Source of the DNA: Rahnella variigena
Lineage (GTDB): Bacteria; Pseudomonadota; Gammaproteobacteria; Enterobacterales; Enterobacteriaceae
Direction of reading: 5' to 3'
NCBI RefSeq assembly: GCF_003610915.1
Contig: NZ_NSDJ01000001.1
Location: 1,302,001-1,366,000 of the forward strand
DNA length: 64,000 bases
In this document: in pieces, positions 38,430 to 48,486 of the stretch
Layout: the number at the start of each line of letters is the position of its first letter
Numbering within the stretch: position 1 is the stretch's first letter
Translations under genes and position numbers: made by a program
The notes under the pieces: generated by a model
The model's database searches: none
What the model saw: the letters and a program-made list of their open reading frames with translations, nothing else
Told to the model about the DNA's origin: nothing

Positions 38430-41400
38430 ATGAAGATTTTTGCGTTTATACTTTTAATTGTGCTATTCCCTGTAAATGCGGCCACGGTAAAGAATATTGA
38501 AATTAAAAATAGTTTTATTAATAATTTTGAGAGGGTCAAATTAAGTAAGGATGAAATACGCCTGATTGCCCGTAAACAGAGTCTGGTTATTGGTACATGG
38601 ACGCCTGAGATTTCACCCGTTGTGTACGATAGCGTTGACCATTATTACAGAGGAATTAATGCTGATTATCTGGCGTTAATGCAAAAGAGCCTGGGTGTTA
38701 AGATCACTATTACACTGTATAGCAGCGAGGCCGAAGCACTTGAAGAACTCAGAAAAAACCACGTCGATATGCTCCTTACCCCATTGACGCGTAAAGCCTA
38801 TGAAGAGGATGATTTACTGCATAGCTCGGCTTTAGTCAGAACCTATCCGACGCTCGTGACATCCTTAAAAAACGCGATGCAGCCTTTATCAACAGATAAA
38901 ACGGTCACAATTGCATGCTCTGAATCATGCCCTCCTGCCGGGAGTATCAAAGCTGACTTCCCTAATGCAGTGATTAAATATTATGATACTGATTATCTCG
39001 CCATGTCATCAGTATCAGATAATGAAAATACTTACTTTATTGGTGATAACATCTCCACCGGTAATTATATTTCTAAGTTTTTTCCTCAGTCACTCTCAGT
39101 GATACGTTACTTTCTTCAGTCAGATCTGGATAATCACTTCATTTTTAATTCTGAACAAATCATACTCTGTGAAACTATCAATAACTTTATTCATGCAATA
39201 TCAAATGAAACAAATATTCAGATTACTCAAAACTGGCTAGACAGAGGGAATCTCTCTTTTTTAAATAAGCCAATTTCATTAACTGGCCGAGAGAAGAAAT
39301 GGCTTAAGAAACATAAAAAAATACGTGTGCTTGTCAACCCATACTATCCTCCTTTTACAATCACCAATCACGAGAATGAAATTCGCGGCATTATGGGTGA
39401 TATCTTGAATCTTATCCAGATACAAACCGGTCTGGAATTTGAACCGGTATTTACTAATTCAAATGCTGAAATGATTAAGATAATGCTTAAAGGGGAGTGG
39501 GATCTGATCCCCGCCGCCACTTATAGCAGTGAAAGGGTAGATCATATTTCATTCAGTGATCCTTTTATGAAAGTCCCTTTTGTCCTGGTAACGAAACTAA
39601 AACGAGCAGTGGATACTTCGCTCAAAGATATTACTCAGGTCGCAATACCTTCTCACTTTACCATTGACCGTCAACTCAGGGATAAGTACCCACAGGTAAA
39701 ATGGATCTTAGTAGAAAACACCAGCATTGCTATGAATATGGTGAATAAAGGTGAGGTTGATGCAGCAGTGACAACTCAATTATCAGCACGCTATATCATC
39801 GATCACTATTATCCTAATGCATTAAATTATATGCGCCTCTCCGATATGCCGCTTGCACCAATCAGTTTTGCCTTATCCAAAAGCGATCCTGAATTGAAAT
39901 CCATTTTAAACAAAGCTCTTATGTCGATTCCACCGCGAGAGATACTTCAGTTGACTGAAAAATGGTCAAAGATGCCTAAAGTTCAGATTGAAACCTGGAA
40001 CCTATACAGCAAGCAATTTTATCTCGTTATCGCGTTAGCCGGAACACTGATTATAAGTAGCCTGATTTGGGGAATTTATCTGTTAAGTGAAGTACGTAAA
40101 CGTAAAGAGTCCGAGCGTCAGTTGGAAATTCAGCTTCAGCTGAAAGAATCTCTTTCCAGCGCACTTGAAGAGGAAAAAAATAAAGCGATTCTTGCAACGG
40201 AAGCAAAAAGTCAGTTTCTCGCCACGATGACACATGAATTGCGCACTCCTGTCAGCTCCATTGTGGGTTTCTTAGAGTTACTGGACGGTCATAAACTCGA
40301 TGATCAACAACATCGGGAAGCTATTTCACAGGTATATTCCACAGCGCAATCATTGTTAGGGTTGATCGGCGAAATACTTGATGTTGATAAAGTGGCGTCA
40401 GGTAAATATCAGATTCACTACCAAAGAACCGATGTTAATAAACTGATTCTTGAAATATGCCGCTCTTTTGAGGGGATTACACAGAAAAAAAATCTTTCAT
40501 TAAATGTTAATATTACTCTTCCCAATGATATACAGATACTCGTTGACCCTCAGGCACTCAGGCAGATTGTGAATAATCTCATCAGTAATGCTTTGAAGTT
40601 TACTGATAAGGGTGGGGTTCAGGTGTGTGTGCATCAGCATAGGTTTAGCGACTATCAAACCGGAATTCAGATCCTTGTCAGTGATACCGGATGCGGTATT
40701 TCCCAGGACGAACAGGCGACACTTTTTACGCGTTACTCCCAGGCCAGGTCCGGACGTTTGCAAACCGGGTCTGGCTTAGGGCTGGCGATATGCAAAGAGC
40801 TCGTTTCGCTGATGCATGGCACACTCATGATGGATAGCCAGCCCGGCAGCGGAACGACTCTTACCCTCAACTTACCTGTGGAAATATGTGCGCCACAGCC
40901 AGACATTTCCGCAGTACCTCAAAGTGAGCCTTTAGCTCTCGCCCCTCTCTCTATTCTGATAGCAGATGACCATCCAGCTAACCGCCTGCTGCTCAGGAGG
41001 CAATTACAAAATATCGGTTATGAGGTGCATGAAGCCAGTGACGGGGATGTGGCAGAGAAAATGCTAGGGAGAATGCATTTCGATTTGTTGATTACTGACA
41101 TTAATATGCCGGGCAAAGATGGAATTACACTTTCTAAAGACATACGAAAAAGCCATCCCACTTTACAAATTTGGGGACTGACGGCAAATGCTCAGGAGCA
41201 CATGCGAGAGAAATGTTTGCAAAGCGGCATGAATCTCTGTCTTTTTAAACCCGTTTCCCTGGGAACTCTGACCAATGAACTCAATAAGCTTGCGCGGGGG
41301 CGTCCGGTTACACCTGCGATTTCTCATCTCAATGTGGATGTACTTAATCGCAACACTGGCGGACAAAAGGATCTGCTCAATGAGCTGATTCAGGTTTTCT

Positions 41401-41684
41401 ATCGTGAAGCTAAGAAGGATCTGGCTGAAGCTGAGAAGGCAATCACAGTGGGCTCTTTCAGCAAGTTCAGGCAGGCCATGCATCGCCTTCATGGTGCTTC
41501 TCAGCTTCTCGAAATAGCAGAACTTAAAACAATTCTTGTCCCTGTTGAAGCCATGGATGAGATTGAGTTGACGAATGAATATTGTCTGTCAGTGCTGAAA
41601 TCAGTCAGAAGCATTTTGCAGGACGTCAGTGAAGAGATCACCATTATTTGTCCGGCAGACATTCAAGAACTGCCAGACAGATAA
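38430..41684 (+). CDS. evgS: Hybrid sensor histidine kinase EvgS, PAS-less
   Basis: A 1084-aa phosphorelay sensor starting MKIFAFILLIVLFPVNA with a signal peptide. Two periplasmic venus-flytrap (SBP_bac_3) domains follow (about 40-270 and 290-530), then one membrane helix (FYLVIALAGTLIISSLIWGI). A short coiled coil leads directly into the HisKA domain with TMTHELRTPVSS, the ATPase (NNLISNALKFTDKG, GTGLGLAI-like GSGLGLAICKEL), a receiver (DLLITDINMPGKDG) and a C-terminal Hpt domain (MHRLHGASQLL). E. coli EvgS (1197 aa) has a PAS domain between helix and kinase; here there is no room for it, and the length difference fits. Mild acid and redox sensing in E. coli involves the missing PAS region. 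Confidence 0.9.
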   Translation: MKIFAFILLIVLFPVNAATVKNIEIKNSFINNFERVKLSKDEIRLIARKQSLVIGTWTPEISPVVYDSVDHYYRGINADYLALMQKSLGVKITITLYSSEAEALEELRKNHVDMLLTPLTRKAYEEDDLLHSSALVRTYPTLVTSLKNAMQPLSTDKTVTIACSESCPPAGSIKADFPNAVIKYYDTDYLAMSSVSDNENTYFIGDNISTGNYISKFFPQSLSVIRYFLQSDLDNHFIFNSEQIILCETINNFIHAISNETNIQITQNWLDRGNLSFLNKPISLTGREKKWLKKHKKIRVLVNPYYPPFTITNHENEIRGIMGDILNLIQIQTGLEFEPVFTNSNAEMIKIMLKGEWDLIPAATYSSERVDHISFSDPFMKVPFVLVTKLKRAVDTSLKDITQVAIPSHFTIDRQLRDKYPQVKWILVENTSIAMNMVNKGEVDAAVTTQLSARYIIDHYYPNALNYMRLSDMPLAPISFALSKSDPELKSILNKALMSIPPREILQLTEKWSKMPKVQIETWNLYSKQFYLVIALAGTLIISSLIWGIYLLSEVRKRKESERQLEIQLQLKESLSSALEEEKNKAILATEAKSQFLATMTHELRTPVSSIVGFLELLDGHKLDDQQHREAISQVYSTAQSLLGLIGEILDVDKVASGKYQIHYQRTDVNKLILEICRSFEGITQKKNLSLNVNITLPNDIQILVDPQALRQIVNNLISNALKFTDKGGVQVCVHQHRFSDYQTGIQILVSDTGCGISQDEQATLFTRYSQARSGRLQTGSGLGLAICKELVSLMHGTLMMDSQPGSGTTLTLNLPVEICAPQPDISAVPQSEPLALAPLSILIADDHPANRLLLRRQLQNIGYEVHEASDGDVAEKMLGRMHFDLLITDINMPGKDGITLSKDIRKSHPTLQIWGLTANAQEHMREKCLQSGMNLCLFKPVSLGTLTNELNKLARGRPVTPAISHLNVDVLNRNTGGQKDLLNELIQVFYREAKKDLAEAEKAITVGSFSKFRQAMHRLHGASQLLEIAELKTILVPVEAMDEIELTNEYCLSVLKSVRSILQDVSEEITIICPADIQELPDR

Positions 41685-41702
41685 TAATAGTGATATTTCA
41701 AA

Positions 41703-42338
41703 TCATTTGGTTAAATCTATAAGCTGGCTTTCCACCACAATTCCATCTTCTGCGCTTTTCAACATCAGATTGGCTTCGTAGTATTTGCCAGTGTTGAGCA
41801 GATGGGTGGTCTCGGCAACGGCATGGCGTGTTTGCTGTAATGGCATCAGATACTGATTTTGCACCACGCTCATGCCAGCTAAACGCAGCGTGTCGACGGC
41901 TCCTTTTGGATCGCCCTCAGAGATTTTCTCGTTTGCCTTTTTAATGGCGGCCTCTTTTTCCGGTGAGGCAACGAAGTTCTCTGAAATCGAAAAATTAGAA
42001 TTAATGATAATATACTGATCGTTAATCATCTTCGCATTATGATCCATCTTGGTGAACTTGCTCCAGTCTGTGCTGGTATCAGAGAGCAAGGTCGTCGCGT
42101 TAGCGATAAAGTTTTCGGCTGTTCCAGTATGCCCCTGAAATATGGCGACTCTGGCCAATTGTATATCGCGCATCGCATCAAATCCCTGTCCGGCCATGTG
42201 CAATACCTCTCCGGCTTCGCGTTGAACCTTTTTAACTGAAGTGGTTTCCGTTTTAGCATCGGCAGTATTTTCTGACGCCCAAACTGGAGTCGCGGTCATC
42301 ACGGTAGCTATCATGCTGGCTAATAATAAGTTTTTCAT
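41703..42338 (-). CDS. yfdX: YfdX family periplasmic protein
   Basis: A 211-aa secreted protein with a signal peptide (MKNLLLASMIATVMTATPVW, cleavage after WA/SEN) and a helical YfdX domain. The length is the same as E. coli YfdX. YfdX is strongly induced by EvgA in E. coli and has been reported as a periplasmic acid-related, possibly chaperone-like protein; its exact role is unsettled. It converges on evgS with a gap of 18 bases. The downstream yfdWUVE oxalate genes of E. coli are absent here. Confidence 0.9.
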   Translation of the reverse strand: MKNLLLASMIATVMTATPVWASENTADAKTETTSVKKVQREAGEVLHMAGQGFDAMRDIQLARVAIFQGHTGTAENFIANATTLLSDTSTDWSKFTKMDHNAKMINDQYIIINSNFSISENFVASPEKEAAIKKANEKISEGDPKGAVDTLRLAGMSVVQNQYLMPLQQTRHAVAETTHLLNTGKYYEANLMLKSAEDGIVVESQLIDLTK

Positions 42339-42605
42339 AATAATATCCTTTCAATAAGTTGTTTCTGGAAAACATTTATAGAATAGGGTTTACATTGCAT
42401 GATGGTAATAGGACCGCCACCTTTATTGTGAGAGATATGACTTACACTTGTCATCCCTGTTTAGTATGGATTACAGATGTGAGATTGAGATGATAATGAC
42501 GGGATGTTTATCCTATGTATTTTGATGAAAACAAAGAATAGATTGTCACAACAAATTCTTTATTGAAAAAATTATTATATCTTTATCTTTATCAGGCAGA
42601 GAAAA

Positions 42606-42896
42606 TTGAATAATACCAATGAAAAAATAGCTCATCTTTCCTGGTGCGCGCTGATAGCTCTTTACATCAACAATCACAGACATCCATCACAGGATGCCGC
42701 ACAAGAAGACCTTTTTTTACGTCGCTGGCTAACAAATGCCCAACACCAAAAAAGGTTTCCCAAAGAAGTGGCGGGATCACTCAATGACATTATCTGCTAT
42801 AGCAGGCAGTTAAGTCGGAAGGTGAGAATAAAAGAATATTTGCTGGATATATGGAACAGTTATTCAAGGTCAGAAGAGGACCCGCTGTCGTTATGA
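42606..42896 (+). CDS. Hypothetical protein, 96 aa, between yfdX and gadB
   Basis: A 96-aa basic, apparently cytoplasmic protein beginning MNNTNEKIAHLSWCALIALY (TTG start preceded by AGGCAGAGAA). It is rich in His, Arg and Gln. No domain is recognised. It is divergent from yfdX, so the 267-base gap between them may hold two promoters. The position inside the EvgAS/Gad block makes an acid-stress role possible, but this rests on context only. Confidence 0.5.
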   Translation: MNNTNEKIAHLSWCALIALYINNHRHPSQDAAQEDLFLRRWLTNAQHQKRFPKEVAGSLNDIICYSRQLSRKVRIKEYLLDIWNSYSRSEEDPLSL

Positions 42897-42965
42897 AACT
42901 GTCGTTATGAAGCTGCCCTCAGCATCAATATATTATTTTACGGTATCCACCCGACAAGAGGCATC

Positions 42966-43220
42966 ATGCGTGTTGGAAAAATTTTACTTTTAACTCTCAC
43001 TTCTTTCATGTTGCCGCAGTCCCTGGGCTCAACTATAGCTACGGGAAATACGGTTCCGCCAAAGATGGTTACATATGAAGAGTTTATTTTCCTGGAGTCA
43101 GATGATGTGTTTCCAATGACAATTTTGGAAACTGAAAATGACAAGGTTGTCCAAAGTTATAAATTAATTAGTTCCCATAAAGTGAGGCGTTTTTTATTGC
43201 GTCTATTATCGGGAAAATAA
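42966..43220 (+). CDS. Small secreted protein, 84 aa
   Basis: An 84-aa protein with a clear signal peptide (MRVGKILLLTLTSFMLPQSL followed by GS) and a good ribosome binding site (AAGAGGCATC). The mature part is about 62 residues (TIATGNTVPPKMVTYEEFIF...) with a basic C-terminal tail (VRRFLLRLLSGK). Small periplasmic proteins such as HdeA/HdeB chaperone clients at acid pH in E. coli, but this one lacks the HdeA-type cysteine pair and is not recognisably related. It lies 224 bases before gadB. Confidence 0.6.
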   Translation: MRVGKILLLTLTSFMLPQSLGSTIATGNTVPPKMVTYEEFIFLESDDVFPMTILETENDKVVQSYKLISSHKVRRFLLRLLSGK

Positions 43221-43444
43221 CGTATTGATTATAATTTATTTATTGCAGAATTTGAATTGTAAACAGGTAACAGAAGTCACTGACTGTGGCGCGGTTTTAT
43301 TTATCGTCTGTCAGGTCATAGTCTCCATGACATAAACGCTATCGAATTCCCCCGGCACCGTTCAATCTTTGATTTGGTCATTTATTGGCGTTGCTTATAT
43401 TTTTAAATAAAAAACTTTTAATGGTTTATAAAGTGAGCGAGCAT

Positions 43445-44830
43445 ATGAAAGTTACACAATCGAATAAAGATGACGTTTATGCGTCAGCAGAGTTAGCATC
43501 ATCATTACCCACTTCAGTTTTTCCAATAGCAGAGTGTGAGCCTCGCAATATATTTAATGCGATTCGTGATGAATTATTACTTGATGGTAATTCACGTCAG
43601 AACCTTGCGACTTTTTGTCAGACCTGGGTTGATGATGAAATCCGGGAACTTATGGATTTGTCCATCGATAAAAATATGATCGATAAAGATGAATATCCGC
43701 AAACTGCTGAAATTGAAGCTCGTTGCGTGCGAATGCTGGCGGACCTGTGGAATTCCCCCATGCCGACAACCACCCTGGGTTGTTCCACCATTGGTTCTTC
43801 AGAAGCGGCAATGCTTGGCGGGTTGGCATTGAAGTGGCAGTGGCGCAAGAAGCGCGCTCTGCAGGGGCTTCCTTCTGACAAACCAAATCTGATATGTGGC
43901 CCGGTTCAAATCTGCTGGCATAAATTTGCCCGCTATTTCGACGTTGAACTGCGTGAGATTCCATTGGAAGGCGATCGTCTTATCATGTCGCCGGAAGAGG
44001 TACTTAAGCGTGTGGATGAAAATACTATCGGTGTGATCCCTACGCTTGGCGTGACATTTACCTGCCAGTACGAGCCGGTGAAAGCAGTAAGCGATGCTCT
44101 TGATAAACTTCAGCTGCAGACCGGGCAGGACATCCCCATGCATATTGACGGCGCCAGCGGCGGTTTTCTGGCGCCATTCTGTGCCCCGGAACTGGAGTGG
44201 GATTTCCGTTTACCACGAGTTAAATCCATCAACGCATCAGGACATAAATTTGGTCTGGCTCCGCTTGGCGCTGGCTGGGTGATATGGCGCGAGTCGTCAG
44301 ATCTGCCTGAAGAGCTAATTTTCAACGTTAATTATCTGGGCGGAAACATGCCGACCTTTGCGCTTAACTTTTCACGCCCTGGCGGTCAGATCGTTGCGCA
44401 GTACTACAACTTCTTGCGTCTGGGACGAGAAGGGTACGCAAAAATCCATAATGCCTGTTACGCCACAGCCCAGCATCTGGCGGCAGAAATCGGCAAGCTT
44501 GGGCCGTTTGAGATCATTTTCGATGGCGACAGCCAAAAAGGTATCCCTGCACTGGCCTGGACGCTGAAAGAGGGTGCTTACCTTGGCGGTTACACGCTCT
44601 ACGATCTGGCTGAGAAGCTGCGCGTGCGTGGCTGGCAGGTGCCGGCTTACTCCATGCCGTCCCACCGAGAAGATTTGGTGGTTCAGCGCATTCTGGTCCG
44701 TCACGGTGTGAGCTACGACCTGGGCTGCCTGCTCATTGAAGATATGAAACGTGCGCTGAATGACTTCATGAGTCACCCGCTCAGCCAGCCTTCCAGCGCA
44801 TCACGCACGGGCGGCTTTAATCACGCATAA
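43445..44830 (+). CDS. gadB: Glutamate decarboxylase
   Basis: Converts glutamate to GABA with consumption of a proton, the enzyme of the glutamate-dependent acid-resistance system. The 461-aa product aligns throughout with E. coli GadA/GadB (466 aa). The PLP lysine is in [13 protein letters not shown] NASGHKFGL (about residue 268), with HIDGASGGF for the PLP ring and the substrate region conserved. The penultimate histidine that closes the active site at neutral pH in E. coli is kept (FNHA). The ATG at 43445 is chosen over a longer TTG-initiated frame because it begins a family-like N-terminus. It is followed by gadC 101 bases later. Confidence 0.96.
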   Translation: MKVTQSNKDDVYASAELASSLPTSVFPIAECEPRNIFNAIRDELLLDGNSRQNLATFCQTWVDDEIRELMDLSIDKNMIDKDEYPQTAEIEARCVRMLADLWNSPMPTTTLGCSTIGSSEAAMLGGLALKWQWRKKRALQGLPSDKPNLICGPVQICWHKFARYFDVELREIPLEGDRLIMSPEEVLKRVDENTIGVIPTLGVTFTCQYEPVKAVSDALDKLQLQTGQDIPMHIDGASGGFLAPFCAPELEWDFRLPRVKSINASGHKFGLAPLGAGWVIWRESSDLPEELIFNVNYLGGNMPTFALNFSRPGGQIVAQYYNFLRLGREGYAKIHNACYATAQHLAAEIGKLGPFEIIFDGDSQKGIPALAWTLKEGAYLGGYTLYDLAEKLRVRGWQVPAYSMPSHREDLVVQRILVRHGVSYDLGCLLIEDMKRALNDFMSHPLSQPSSASRTGGFNHA

Positions 44831-44931
44831 ACGCGTGACTTCTCTTGTTCCGGGGTGACCCGACAGCCCCCCCCTAAATTTCAGATTAAAACTTACTGAG
44901 AAGACTCTGCGCTTCCTTCAGGAGATCAGTT

Positions 44932-46470
44932 ATGGCGAGCACAATAAAAAGCGCCGCACCTAAACAATTATCGTTGTTGGGCTTTTTTGCTATAACGGCG
45001 TCGATGGTGATGGCCGTTTATGAATACCCCACGTTTGCAACCTCGGGTTTTTCCCTTATTTTCTTTCTGCTGTTAGGCGGCCTGCTGTGGTTTATTCCCG
45101 TCGGTCTTTGTGCGGCCGAAATGGCGACGGTGGAAGGGTGGCAGGAGGGGGGCGTTTTCACCTGGGTTTCTAAAACGCTCGGTGAAAAATGGGGATTTGC
45201 GGCTATTTCGTTCGGTTATTTGCAAATCGCGATTGGGTTTATCCCCATGCTCTATTTTGTGCTGGGTGCGCTCTCTTACATCCTCAAATGGCCGGAGCTA
45301 AACAACGATCCGATAGTAAAAACGGTAGCGGCGCTGGTGATCCTCTGGGGTCTGGCTTTAACGCAGTTCGGCGGCACCAGGAATACGGCACGTATTGCAA
45401 AAATCGGTTTTTTTGCAGGTATCCTGCTGCCTGCATTAATTTTGGTTGTTTTGGCGCTTAGCTATTTGCATTCCGGTGCGCCGGTCGCTATCAAAATGAG
45501 CATGTCGACTTTCTTCCCGGACTTTACCCAGATGGGTACCTTAGTGGTATTCGTGGCGTTTATCCTGAGTTACATGGGTGTTGAAGCTTCTGCAACCCAT
45601 GTCAACGAAATGAAGAATCCGGGTCGGGACTATCCGCTCGCGATGCTGTTGTTAATGGTTGCGGCCATCTTCCTGAGTTCTATCGGCGGGTTGTCTATCG
45701 CTGCAGTGATCCCTCACAGTGATATTAATCTTTCGGCAGGTGTAATGCAGACTTTCACCGTGCTAATTAATCACTTTGGCAGCGGTTTTGAGTGGGCTAT
45801 CCGTGTTATTGCCGCGTTGTTGATGTTGGGAGTATTGGCTGAAATTGCTGCCTGGATTGTCGGGCCATCTCGTGGAATGCTGGTGACGGCGCAAAAAGGC
45901 ATATTGCCCGCGAGTTTCGCCAAAATTAATAAGAACGGTGTACCCGTCGTTCTGGTGATTTCCCAGTTAATCATCACTTCTGTGGCTCTGATTGTTCTGA
46001 CCAATACAGGCGGCGGCAATAATATGTCATTCCTGATTGCGCTGGCATTAACCGTTGTTATTTATCTGTGTAGCTATTTCCTGCTCTTCCTCGGATATAT
46101 CAATCTGGTGCGCAAGCAGTCGAAAAACAAGCGAACCTTTAATATTCCTGGTGGAAAAACGGTAAAACTTAGCGTTGCGATGGTCGGTTTACTGATTTCA
46201 ATGATTGCCTTTGTGGTCTCGTTCTGTCCGCCTTCTGGTCTGCCGGGCGGGGAGGCGAACCACCTGTACGCGGGTCTGCTGATCGTCAGCTTCCTGGTAG
46301 TGGTGTCGATTCCGTTCATTATCTATGCATTGCATGATAAGCGTGGTAAGGCATGTAATTTAACACTTGAACCTATCACTACAGATTCAGCGCCTGAAGG
46401 ACATTTCTTCATTCATCCGCGCGCGCGTTCGAAACATCATATCTTTGTAGGTGATAAAAAAATGCATTGA
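44932..46470 (+). CDS. gadC: Glutamate:GABA antiporter GadC
   Basis: An inner-membrane APC-family antiporter that imports glutamate and exports GABA, completing the acid-resistance cycle with GadB. The 512-aa protein (E. coli 511) has 12 predicted membrane helices and a cytosolic His-rich C-terminal plug ([13 protein letters not shown]) of the type that blocks the channel at neutral pH. The ribosome binding site is AGGAG. It is transcribed with gadB and ends at a strong hairpin. Confidence 0.95.
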   Translation: MASTIKSAAPKQLSLLGFFAITASMVMAVYEYPTFATSGFSLIFFLLLGGLLWFIPVGLCAAEMATVEGWQEGGVFTWVSKTLGEKWGFAAISFGYLQIAIGFIPMLYFVLGALSYILKWPELNNDPIVKTVAALVILWGLALTQFGGTRNTARIAKIGFFAGILLPALILVVLALSYLHSGAPVAIKMSMSTFFPDFTQMGTLVVFVAFILSYMGVEASATHVNEMKNPGRDYPLAMLLLMVAAIFLSSIGGLSIAAVIPHSDINLSAGVMQTFTVLINHFGSGFEWAIRVIAALLMLGVLAEIAAWIVGPSRGMLVTAQKGILPASFAKINKNGVPVVLVISQLIITSVALIVLTNTGGGNNMSFLIALALTVVIYLCSYFLLFLGYINLVRKQSKNKRTFNIPGGKTVKLSVAMVGLLISMIAFVVSFCPPSGLPGGEANHLYAGLLIVSFLVVVSIPFIIYALHDKRGKACNLTLEPITTDSAPEGHFFIHPRARSKHHIFVGDKKMH

Positions 46471-46478
46471 TTGGAAAC

Positions 46479-46505
46479 AAACAGACCAGTATGACTGGTC
46501 TGTTT
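46479..46505 (+). terminator. Hairpin after gadC
   Basis: Perfect 12-bp stem (AAACAGACCAGT / ACTGGTCTGTTT) with a 3-base loop, 8 bases after the gadC stop. The following bases are only partly T. Confidence 0.75.
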
Positions 46506-46552
46506 ACTTGTTTCGTGTCTGACCTACTTTATCGCTTCTTTCAGGATCTCAT

Positions 46553-47512
46553 TTATAAAAGTTTGCCTGACAGCTTAATAAAGAAAAATACATCACTCAG
46601 GCTGTTAATACCTCTAAATAAATCACCGGCTGAAATGCTTTCCCTGAAGCATGACTTCACCCCGATCTTGTCCCCCACATTATTTCTAAACAACCCCAAA
46701 AAATGCCGCGCCTCCACCAGCGCATGCCGGTACAAAAACACCCTGATTATTATGTTCTGCTCCAGCCTGGCCAGCCGGATGATTTCCGCAATCACCTCTA
46801 TATAGCTTTGTGCCCTGACGTCAAAATAATCGCTGCGATGCGTGATGGAATCGGCATTTACCTTATAAGTGTAATCTTTGCTGTCGGATAAACAGAATCG
46901 ACCATTGGCCGCTGCAAGGTGAATGGTCCAGAGAATATCTTTGTGGCTTTTGCCGGACTGAAAGGAGAGGGAATGCTGGCGGATATAAGATGACCTGATG
47001 ATCTGCAGCCACAGATAGTGTGGCCATTCGCGATGCGTCACGCAGTGGCGTATCCAGTCATGGCCGGATAGGTTTTTTCCGTAGGGCTGTTTGACATGCA
47101 CAGCCGTTTTGGATGAAGAGGACCCCGTGCGCCAGGCATTGAAGATCATCACATCGGCCTGAGTGTTTATCGCGTCCTGCCAGCGTTCATAAATGAATCC
47201 GTCTTTAACGTCGTCGTCTGCATCAAGAAATATCACCCATTCGCCGCGATGGATATCCAGAGCGGCATTGCGTGCTGCATAGACGCCCTGATTTTCCTGC
47301 TCAATGAGGATGAACCGGTTGTCGCAGACATCCCGGATAAGATTGCCGGTAGCATCAGTGGAACCGTCATTAACGATAATGAGTTCAATAACGACACGGG
47401 TTTCCCTAAGGATCTTGCTGATGAGGTGACCGATGGTCTCTGCGGCGTTATAGACAGGAATGATGATGCTGACATCAATCCGTTCAGTTTGAATTTCTGA
47501 AATGAGCGTCAT
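46553..47512 (-). CDS. Family 2 glycosyltransferase
   Basis: A 319-aa GT-A fold inverting glycosyltransferase. Visible: VSIIIPVYNAAETIGHLISK (nucleotide-sugar binding strand), VIELIIVNDGSTDATG, QENQGVYAARNAAL, and the metal-binding WVIFLDADDDV. The C-terminal half is helical without membrane segments, so it is a peripheral cytoplasmic enzyme. It stands alone, with no other polysaccharide genes near, and the acceptor cannot be predicted. A 60-codon frame with a CxxC pair overlaps its 5' end (to 47666) and is not called. Confidence 0.88.
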   Translation of the reverse strand: MTLISEIQTERIDVSIIIPVYNAAETIGHLISKILRETRVVIELIIVNDGSTDATGNLIRDVCDNRFILIEQENQGVYAARNAALDIHRGEWVIFLDADDDVKDGFIYERWQDAINTQADVMIFNAWRTGSSSSKTAVHVKQPYGKNLSGHDWIRHCVTHREWPHYLWLQIIRSSYIRQHSLSFQSGKSHKDILWTIHLAAANGRFCLSDSKDYTYKVNADSITHRSDYFDVRAQSYIEVIAEIIRLARLEQNIIIRVFLYRHALVEARHFLGLFRNNVGDKIGVKSCFRESISAGDLFRGINSLSDVFFFIKLSGKLL

Positions 47513-47915
47513 TCGTCATCATGCCTTTTGACCGGGATTTCTCTTCTTTCCCTGATTTCCGATTGAATATCGTAAATGCATTCCTCGAAAGCTCTTTATC
47601 CTGAGAAAATATCCGTTCGATGAAGTTTCTTTTTTTATTGCATCGGGTGCATTTTTTCATTTTCATCTCGTATTCGCATTATTCTTCATTTGGTATTTTC
47701 GCGGCGTAACAAATCCCGGCTGCAAAATGAGCCGCTAATAATATAAGAGTTTTAATCCATGTTCAGGAACGCCAAGGATAACCAGAGCTGGCAGGAAAAA
47801 GATAATCGTTTTGATAGATCAATAAGTAAGAACTGATCGTTAATACCGATCGACTTGCTGAGCTGGTTAACGACTTCATCGTTGCTGGCCGTCCGTCTTC
47901 CCGCAGACTGACTTC
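47513..47915. other. Region between glycosyltransferase and esterase fragment
   Basis: 403 bases. It contains a minus-strand frame of 60 codons beginning MKMKKCTRCNKKRNF (47484-47666) whose start has GAG nearby, overlapping the glycosyltransferase start by 29 bases. It could be a leader peptide or chance. Nothing else is supported. Confidence 0.35.
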
Positions 47916-48176
47916 ATGCACCCTGAAGCCAGCCCTTTGTGGCGCGATGACTTTGCCGGATTGCCGCCGGTTTACATCATCATGGCGGAATACGATCCGT
48001 TATGTGACGAAGGCGAGGCGCTGTACTCCCGGCTGACTGAGCAGGGTGTTGAATGTAATGCTCAGCGCTATCTGGGTGTCATTCATGGATTTTTCCAGCT
48101 CGGTGGGATCAGCAAGACAGCGCGAAATGTCATGCGGGATATCGCCGCGCACGTCAGTTCATCGGATAAGCCGTAA
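47916..48176 (+). pseudogene. Fragment of an alpha/beta-hydrolase (HSL-type esterase)
   Basis: 86 codons that match only the C-terminus of Aes/HSL-family esterases. HPEASPLWRDDFAGLPPVYI and AEYDPLCDEGEALYSRLTEQ carry the catalytic aspartate, and HGFFQL the catalytic histidine. The oxyanion HGGG and nucleophile GDSAG parts are missing, and no matching sequence is seen upstream. It is a decayed remnant of a gene of about 300 codons. Its end overlaps the 3' end of the convergent gene by about 23 bases. Confidence 0.75.
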
Positions 48177-48486
48177 TTTTTTTCATACGCATCAGGCTGC
48201 TGTTGGCCTGCTCGCATAATTCAAAGAGCACAGGGATCAGATGCGCTGATGCTTTCAGGTAGCCGCTGACCTGTGCAATCCCCTCCGGTGGGATTATCTC
48301 GCAGTTCTCCAGTCCTTCGCTCAAACACAACAACCCCTGGCATAGTCCGCCGGCGGACTCCGATGCCAGCGCGCTGAGATCATAAAGCTGCGCTTCCCCG
48401 AAGTGGCTGAGATCCAACCCTTCAATCAGTGAACGAAAAACGGTGACAGAGTTTGCGGTGAAGGCCGTGCTGTTTTCAGTATTAGT
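48154..48486 (-). CDS. Hypothetical protein, 110 aa
   Basis: A 110-aa acidic, Leu/Ser/Ala-rich helical protein beginning MTNTENSTAFTANSVTVF. It has no signal peptide or recognised domain. It resembles in size and composition the small conserved proteins found near phage-derived regulatory genes in Serratia-type genomes, but I cannot name the family. It lies convergent to the esterase fragment. Confidence 0.5.
   Translation of the reverse strand, partial: TNTENSTAFTANSVTVFRSLIEGLDLSHFGEAQLYDLSALASESAGGLCQGLLCLSEGLENCEIIPPEGIAQVSGYLKASAHLIPVLFELCEQANSSLMRMKKITAYPMN

Noticed and set aside
43385..43444. Longer gadB start at TTG 43385
   Set aside because: It adds 20 residues absent from the family; ATG 43445 gives the expected N-terminus.
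44932..46470. Other APC-family transporter instead of GadC
   Set aside because: Length, the C-terminal His-rich plug and adjacency to gadB decide for GadC.
47484..47666. 60-codon CxxC frame overlapping the glycosyltransferase start
   Set aside because: Could be a leader, but the overlap and lack of any homologue known to me make it unsupported.
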